This document shows, one piece after another, positions 57,933-64,000 of a DNA stretch of 64,000 nucleotides (the stretch's first letter is position 1; each line of letters opens with the position of its first letter). The notes under the pieces are model-generated. The model had not been told where the DNA came from. It was given only the letters and a program-made list of their open reading frames with translations, and searched no databases. The DNA is taken from assembly GCA_027579435.1 (NCBI GenBank), contig JANBPK010000738.1, positions 183,718-247,717 of the forward strand. The letters are read 5' to 3'. Position numbers and translations under genes: made by a program. This stretch comes from Candolleomyces eurysporus. Its lineage: Eukaryota > Basidiomycota > Agaricomycetes > Agaricales > Psathyrellaceae.

Positions 57933-58958
57933 TCAATCAGTCCATCCGTAATAGGGGTCGTTCTCGAAGTGGGACTGGTGCCCTTCCGGGCGAGACCAGC
58001 TCGAGGATTCGGGGGCCGTATTCCAGGATCCCCAGGGTTTGGTACGGCCAACTCCCCAGGTAACTTTCTTGGCCTTTTTCTGGGCCGACTTCTTATTCTT
58101 GCGGTGGCGGGTCCTTTCTACATTGGGAGAAGGGAGTATGGAGGGAGAGGGGTCGGAGGCCGGCTGAGTGGATATGGCGGCGGCAGCAGCAGCGGGGATG
58201 GATTCGAGAAGGGAGGATGCCTCTTGCCACTTAGAGCAATTGGCGGGGAAATGTCCTGGGGCAGTGATTCGACAATAGGGGCACTTAACGTCCCTGTGGT
58301 GAGTGGGGAGGTGTCCTTTTGTCCGACAACGGGAGCAAAAGGAATGCTTGTGTTCGACAAGCTTGGGTTGGGAAAGGTGTCGGATATTTTTGAAATGGGG
58401 AATGGGAATACCTTTCTTGTAGGCGTTTTTGACGAGTTCCCTCTCGTCCATTTCTCTATAAACCAGTTGGCCATCCTTGATAGCCTCCTGGACCACTTTG
58501 ATTTTGTCGTTGATGACCTTCTTGCCCCTTTCGAGGCGAAACTTGAGTGTTTCTTCTTGGTTTTGGAGGCTGACTAGATCATGTCCCAAGTTTCGGATTT
58601 GATCTTCGCAGAGTCGGATTCTTTCTTGGATCCACTGAATATCCCCTTCAGTAGATCCGTTGGCGACTTGGATTCGAGAGTAGTATCGGAAGTTGTATGG
58701 CATGTCATAGAAGTCCCCCGTGGCGGAGGCATGGGCTTTGATGTAGTTTTTATAGTCCCATTGACATTTTACTGTCGAGAGACGTTCTTCGGCCGTTTTG
58801 ATTTCGGCGGGGGTAACAGCGGTTCGGAGAGTGTTGTCGAAGGGGAACCTTCTGAGATGGGCATGGGCATCGTTCTGGGAAGTGGAGGAGCCGGCGGCAT
58901 GGGTGTCGAATGGGGTGATGAGGGCGGCGGTGGTCTTGGAAGTGCGGGAAGGAGCCAT
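57933..58958 (-). CDS. Extra ORF of the gypsy element with two zinc-knuckle-like motifs
   Basis: Intact 341-residue ORF between the chromodomain end of pol and the polypurine tract, so it belongs to the element. The central part is charged and predicted coiled-coil (W-I-Q-E-R-I-R-L-C-E-D-Q-I-R-N-L-G and E-E-T-L-K-F-R-L-E-R-G-K-K). Then come two Cys/His motifs: C-S-R-C-R-T-K-G-H-L-P-T-H-H (C-x2-C-x4-H-x4-H) and C-P-Y-C-R-I-T-A-P-G-H-F-P-A-N-C (C-x2-C-x6-H-x4-C). The tail has an alanine run, a basic stretch (R-K-N-K-K-S-A-Q-K-K-A-K-K) and W/P-rich residues. The layout resembles a second Gag-like nucleic-acid-binding protein. Unlike gag and pol here, it carries no lesion. Its function in the element is inferred; I know of no characterised counterpart. 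Confidence 0.8.
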   Translation of the reverse strand: MAPSRTSKTTAALITPFDTHAAGSSTSQNDAHAHLRRFPFDNTLRTAVTPAEIKTAEERLSTVKCQWDYKNYIKAHASATGDFYDMPYNFRYYSRIQVANGSTEGDIQWIQERIRLCEDQIRNLGHDLVSLQNQEETLKFRLERGKKVINDKIKVVQEAIKDGQLVYREMDERELVKNAYKKGIPIPHFKNIRHLSQPKLVEHKHSFCSRCRTKGHLPTHHRDVKCPYCRITAPGHFPANCSKWQEASSLLESIPAAAAAAISTQPASDPSPSILPSPNVERTRHRKNKKSAQKKAKKVTWGVGRTKPWGSWNTAPESSSWSRPEGHQSHFENDPYYGWTD

Positions 58959-59218
58959 TTCGAGTGGATGAGGGTGAAGAGGAGGAAGATGAGAGTGAGA
59001 TGTTTGGGGTGAATGTTTGTTCGAGTGAGTTCGAGGTGTAGCTAGATGCTGAGGGATTCGAGCAGTTCCTGTGGGTATTTATACAAATCTTTGACGACGG
59101 GGAAGTCCCGTATGGCGTCTTGATTGCGTGCTCGTGTAATACTTGTCGTGCTTGATCATGAGGAACGTTGGAGTAGGTGTTGACTCAATTGAAGTGGAGT
59201 GTGACGTAAACCACGAGG

Positions 59219-62200
59219 TTAGTTCTTGCCTTTCTTCTTTCCTTTTTTNGATCTTCTTTTTGTTCTTTTCATCAACACGTTTCCAGTAAGCATCAAGGGT
59301 TTCTTGGGCATGTGTGATATTTTCTTCTGGTTCCCATGAGTCCGCTGTCGTCGGTTGATCGGTCCAGCGAACTAAATAGAAACGTTTTCCCTTTTCGTCC
59401 TTGTGTTTCAAGATTCCTTCTACTTCGAATTCTTCGTGTCCTTCCACAATGTCGGGAATGTGTGCTGGATGAAGGGGTCCGTGCGCTTCGGTTTCTTTGA
59501 CGGGAGATAGAAGGGTTGCATGGAATACGGGATGAACTTTCCATTGAGATGGAAGCTCCAAGCGGTAAGTTACGGGTGATAAGACTTCTAGAATTTTGAA
59601 GGGTCCTTCTCGTTTTGGTGCAATTTTCTTTGACAGGTACGGGAGTTTCAGATTTCTTGAGTCGAGCCAGACCTTCTGTCCTTTCATGAAGGGAACAAAC
59701 GTTCCAGAAAAACAGGAACGCATTCTGATTCGGGCAAGTTCGTGAGCGGCGATTGCTTCGTTTCGGGCTGATTCTAGCATAGCCATTCTGGATTCGACGG
59801 CCAGGAATTTGGTTTCGCCGATGGCAGTTGGAATGGCAGGTGGTCGATATCCATATAGTAATTCGAAGGGAGTATGTTTTCAGTCAGCGTGGTTTCTGGA
59901 GTTGTGTGTGAATTCTGCTAGCGGGAGTTTGTTGTACCATGTTTCAGGATTGACAGAACAAAAGATTGATAGATATGCGGAGACTTCTTGATTGACGCAT
60001 TCTGTGGCACCATCAGTTTGGGGGTGAAAAGCGGTAGAAGGTGTGGATTTGATTCCCATGAGGTTTAGGGCGGTGGTGAATACTTCTGCTACGAATTGGG
60101 GACCTCGATCGGAAATAATCTTGTTCGGTCTTCCATATTTCGTGAGAATTTTCCTGAAGAGAATATCGGAGACTTGTTCATTGGTGATCATCTTGTTGCA
60201 AGGAGTGAAAACCACGCCTTTGGTTAGGCCGTGATCTACGATGACAAGGATTGAATCGTAACCATTTGAGACGGGTAGGTCAGTGATAAGATCCATGGAG
60301 ATTTGGGAAAAGGGGCGAGTTTCGGTGGAATGTTCTATGGGAAATAGTGGCGGTTTCGAGGGTCTTCGATTGATTTTGTTTTGTTGACATTGGGCGCATC
60401 CTTTGACATAGTTGTTAACAAATTTGGTCATTCCTGGCCAAAAGTAGTCATTCTGTAAAGCTAAGAGAGTTCCTTGTTGTCCAGGGTGGCCGGCTGTTGG
60501 GGTATCGTGGTAGAGTTTCGTTACTTGTCGTCGGAGATGAAGATTATCTGGAAGGTAGATACGGTTCTGGAATAGAAGGATGATTCTGTGCTTGGTGGGA
60601 TAAAGGGTCCAATCGGGATCCGATGTGTTCACGTTGGATAGTTTCGTAAGAGCTTCTTGGGCTTCGTGGTCGAGTTTGTTGATGGAGGTAATAGTACTCT
60701 GTAAGGAGTTGTCAAACATTCTTTGTTCCTGGTCTAGTTTCAGAGCGTTGATGAATAGATTCGGAGGTAATAAAACCATTTCTTCGTTTTCATCTTCTTC
60801 GGGATGATGATCTGGTCTCCGTGAGAGCGTGTCGGATTGTATCATAGTGGGTCCTTTGCGGTGTTCCAGAATATAATTGTATTCTTCCAGTTCTGGAATC
60901 CACCGTCGTTGTCGTTGATTTAGTCGTTGGGGTTGTCGGAAAAATGTGAGGTTCTGATGATCAGTAATGATCGTTACTGGATGTTGTGATCCGTGAAGAT
61001 AGTGTCGCCAAGTGCAAAGAGCACGAATTATTGCAAGCAGTTCTCTATCGTAGATCTGGTAGTTTTTNCTCGGCGGGCGCAAAGGTCTTTGAGAGAAAAG
61101 CTACGGGATGTTTATCGCCGTTTGAGTCTTCTTGCATAAGCACTGCCCCTGTCGCATGTTTAGAGGCGTCGGCTTCTATAAAGAAGGGTCTCGACTGGTC
61201 GGGCATTCGGAGTACCGGTTCTTGTGTGAAGCGGAGTTTGAGCGTATCAAATGCTTCTTGGGCTTCCGAAGTCCATGAGAACGCTTGGTTTTTCTTGAGA
61301 AGATTATTGAGTGGAGCGGCAAGATCGGAATAATGTCGAATGAATTTTCTATAGAAATTTCCAAATCCCAAGAATGACCGAACCTGTTTGACGGTGGTCG
61401 GAACAGGCCATTCTCGGATACCCTTGAGTTTGGTGGGATCCATGGTGAGTTTCCCAGGTTCAACTATCATCCCGAGGAAGTCGATCTTTTGCGTTTCAAA
61501 GGTACATTTTTCGGGTTTCAGGAAAAGATCATTTGACCGGAGCTTCTGGAGAACGTGGAGGGTGAGGGATCGAAGTTGTTCTAGGGTGTCGGCGAAAATG
61601 AGGATATCGTCCATGTAGACTACAATGAGTCCTTTACGAATTTCTTCTTCGAAGATGGAATCCATCATTGATTGGAAAGTAGCCGGGGAATTGCAGAGTC
61701 CAAAGAACATGACAGTTGGTTGGAAAAGTCCGCGATTAGTAACGAACGCGGCTTTCCACTTGTCGGATTCTCGAATTCGGACATTATTATATCCCCATCG
61801 TACATCCATTTTCGCGAAGTATTTGGCGTTCTTGAGTTTATCCATGAGATCTGAGATAAGAGGTAGGGGGTAGGCGTTTCGGATCGTGAATTTGTTGATG
61901 TATCGGTAGTCTTGGCATGGTCGTAATGAGCCATCCTTTTTGGCAACGAAAAAGAATGGAGCAGCTTGCGGCGATTGCGAGGGTTCAATGTATCCTTTTT
62001 CGAGGTTTTCTTTGAGGAATGTGTCGAGTTCTTTGGTCTCTTTCGGTGAAAGGCTATACGTTTTGCCTATTTTCGGAATGAATTCGGGTTTTAGATCGAT
62101 TTTGTGATCATAGGGTCTTGATGCAGGGAATCGAGTAGCGGTCTTTTTGTCGAAAATATTGAGGTATTCGTGATATAATTTTGGAATTTGCTCTTCTAGA

Positions 62201-62800
62201 GGTACTTCTTTCTTCTTTTCTTCGTATTCTTGAGCGAGTGTTTGAGAGGTCGTGATTTTTGTTCTGATTGGGATGGAGTTCGGGTGTTTCAAGGGGAAGG
62301 TGATCGGAGTCTTTTTCCAAGTAAGGGTCTTCTTTTCCCAGTCAATGATGGGATTTTCCTTTCGTAGCCAGGGAAGGCCCAGGATTATCTGTTCTTCGCC
62401 GAGTCCAGTGATAAGGAACTTGGTTCGTTTGGTTCGTCCGTTAATGGTAATCATTAGGCAAGTGAAGGTTGTTATTTGTTCTTGTTTGTTTGGAGTACCA
62501 TCTACGTTGAAAACTTCGATGGGATCGGGGAGTTTTGTTAGGGGGAGTCGATGTTGTCGAGCGAATTTGGTGTCCATAAAAATTCCACCCGCTCCACAGT
62601 CGACAAGGGAGCGAGCGCTGACGGTTTCTTTTCTGGTTAGGCCATTCTTGGTAAAGGTTAACGGGATGTGCATAGATTTATTGTCCATCTCAGCTATCAA
62701 TACCGATCGAATAGTTGTAGGGGATACATAAGAAGAAATTGTCCGGGGTCTAACCAGAATAGATAGGGGTAACAAAGGAGAGCTAGACGTCAGTCCTAGT
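59219..62800 (-). pseudogene. Pol polyprotein: protease, RT, RNase H, integrase, chromodomain (broken)
   Basis: The protease motif is S-L-V-D-C-G-A-G-G (Cys where retropepsins have Ser/Thr) with I-L-G-L-P-W-L. The RT includes L-R-P-C-Q-D-Y-R, the active site Y-M-D-D-I-L-I-F and F-L-G-M-I-V. RNase H begins F-F-I-E-A-D-A-S-K-H-A-T-G-A-V-L and continues I-I-T-D-H-Q-N-L. Integrase has an HHCC-like finger (G-H-P-G-Q-Q..C-A-Q-C-Q-Q) and catalytic residues in M-D-L-I-T-D, S-D-R-G-P-Q-F and T-E-C-V-N-Q-E. After an in-frame TGA (59880-59882) come K-H-T-P-F-E-L-L-Y-G, the GPF-like K-R-E-G-P-F-K-I-L and a chromodomain (E-V-E-G-I-L-K-H-K..Y-L-V-R-W..D-S-W-E-P-E-E-N). The N at 61068 and 59249 lie beside A runs; dropping them joins RT to RNase H and gives a natural lysine-rich end at 59219. 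The start lies in the -1 frame relative to gag. Confidence 0.88.
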
Positions 62801-63660
62801 CTCCGGTGGGAAAATCCTGAGAGTCGTTAGAGTCATTAGAGTCGTTAGCGGATCGTTCGAAGGGGTTTGAAGTCCAGGCTTCGTGGAACATGTTGAAGTC
62901 TTCTTCGTTCATGTTACTTAACATGTGGCGAATGTAGGTGTCGAACTTCTTTGGTTCCCACTTCTTGGGTTCTTCTTTCTTCTGATAGGGGGGAGGTTGA
63001 AAGGATGGGTTTCAGTAGGAAGTGTTCTGAGGGGAACGATAGGTGGAAGGTCCAGCGGTTGAGTTGAGAGGGAAAGTTCGTTCTGGCTTGGGTTTCGAGC
63101 AATCTCGGGAAATGTGTCCTTGTTCTCTGCAATACCAGCATCTCCCTTCCCGTCGAAGCTTCTCTCGTTCGGCATCCGTGAGTTTCGCGATTCGGGTTCC
63201 TTCGGTCCTCGTGGTTTTGACGGCCTTGACGGTAGTCTTCTTTAAAAGGGGAAGGAGGGTAGAAGAGGTGGGATTATTCAATCTCCATTGTTGATCTCGA
63301 GCGATGGATCTGGTAATCCAGTCGGAAAGAGTTTCAGGTGGTTCTTTTTCGTTTTCGACTTCTTTCCTGAGGGGTTTGTTGAGTCCGGCAATGTAGATGT
63401 CCCTAAGGAGCATGTCGTCGGTAGCGCCTTTGTTTCCGGAAGATTTGAGATTTCCTTGAGCGGCGGGGAGTTTGAATTTAGTCGTATACTCTACTGCCGT
63501 CATGCCGTCATGCCGGTTTGCTTTAGTTGGAACAGGAGTTTCCGAGCGACCGGTTCTTTGTAAACTTCGGCAAAGGCTTTTTCTAGTTTGGTGCAAAACT
63601 CGGTGAATAGCCCGTAGTTTGTTTTTCCGGCAGTAGTCTTTTCGCGGTGAAGAGATCGAA
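62796..63660 (-). pseudogene. Gag, C-terminal part with CCHC zinc knuckle (broken)
   Basis: Gag-like sequence Y-G-L-F-T-E-F-C-T-K-L-E-K-A-F, then the retrotransposon gag helices and the nucleocapsid knuckle C-W-Y-C-R-E-Q-G-H-I-S-R-D-C. An 8-bp tandem duplication (gccgtcat twice, 63496-63511) shifts the frame; skipping one copy restores it. An in-frame TGA (63012-63014) is followed by about 70 more codons of the same frame ending in a repeated N-D-S tract before TAG at 62796. Upstream of about 63660 nothing gag-like is seen. Confidence 0.8.
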
Positions 63661-64000
63661 ACGGCGAGACCACTAAAAACACCAACACCACACACCACCC
63701 AACCAAGTAAGTCGAGCCGCGTGAGATCCTTAAGTCGATGCCTTGTACCATAGTCGAGCCGCACGAAATCAAGTGCGAGTCGTGGGGGTAGTAGTGAGTA
63801 TTAAGAATTAGTTAGATTCTTCTCTGCTAAAACCGGGGGTTGAAGCGTATAACACTTCTCAACTCAGGTATCTTTGTCTTTTCCTTAAACCAATATCACG
63901 CCGCGCGAGATAAAAGTCACAAATCCAGTCGATTGCAAACGCAAAGTAAACACAAATAAAACAGCAGTAATTCTCTAGGGAAAACTATGCTATGAGAGTC

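Larger units (their letters stand above)
57165..63780 (-). mobile_element. Ty3/gypsy chromovirus LTR retrotransposon, decayed
   Basis: Internal order on the minus strand is gag with zinc knuckle, protease, RT, RNase H, integrase, chromodomain, extra ORF, polypurine tract and 3' LTR, the order of Ty3/gypsy chromoviruses. Lesions are a frameshifting 8-bp duplication in gag (63496-63511) and in-frame TGA codons at 63012-63014 and 59880-59882. The N-terminal part of gag and the 5' LTR are not recognisable up to the window edge, so the 5' end is either truncated or beyond the window. The right boundary given here is approximate. Confidence 0.88.

Noticed and set aside
57915..58577. A 220-codon plus-strand frame opposite the extra retroelement ORF
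   Set aside because: The minus-strand ORF is longer, has zinc-binding motifs and lies in the element's orientation.

Overview
This window is nuclear DNA of a filamentous mushroom-forming basidiomycete (Agaricomycete). The reasons are the intron style (many introns of 49-70 bp, GT..AG), the gene families (Psathyrella-type beta-propeller lectins, a fruit-body-specific protein a homologue, DUF6534 seven-helix membrane proteins, Kelch-MYND proteins, F-box/LRR families) and a Ty3/gypsy chromovirus. About fifteen genes can be supported. The long stretches between them show no convincing coding sequence. The assembly has single N characters. Some stand for a real base, while others are spurious insertions beside homopolymers.

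Layout. 2.2-6.2 kb: a tandem duplication carrying two PVL-like lectin genes (minus strand), each with a 25-nt first exon. 8.3-10.2 kb: a Zn(II)2Cys6 transcription factor (minus). 14.1-16.6 kb: a secreted 12-exon GMC oxidoreductase (plus), followed by a tRNA-Val(UAC). 19.1-21.1 kb: a DUF6534 membrane protein (minus). 22.8-24.8 kb: a cytochrome P450 (plus). 25.4-27.2 kb: a secreted fruit-body-specific protein a homologue (minus). 29.7-31.0 kb: a second DUF6534 protein (minus). 32.2-34.6 kb: a flavin-containing monooxygenase with a signal peptide (minus). 35.7-39.0 kb: the autophagy protease ATG4 (plus), with three apparent one-base homopolymer errors. 40.4-42.9 kb: a Kelch-MYND protein (plus).

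43-53 kb is an unstable segment. The 3' end of the Kelch-MYND gene plus a facing F-box/LRR gene has been amplified into three tandem units. In all of them the F-box copies are broken, and two units keep only remnants of the MYND exon. An Agaricomycete multi-pass membrane gene, now carrying a stop and a frame break, lies inside the middle unit. A pair of conserved 50-80 codon fragments flanks the array, and next to one of them sits a 536-bp terminal-inverted-repeat element with a 4-bp target duplication.

54.5-55.8 kb holds another multi-pass membrane protein gene (minus). From about 57.2 kb to near the right edge lies a decayed Ty3/gypsy chromovirus on the minus strand: gag with a zinc knuckle, protease/RT/RNase H/integrase with a chromodomain, and an extra ORF with two zinc-knuckle-like motifs directly before the polypurine tract and 3' LTR. 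Its 5' LTR is not seen. No complete biosynthetic cluster is visible: GMC, P450 and FMO lie within about 20 kb, but no core synthase is present.
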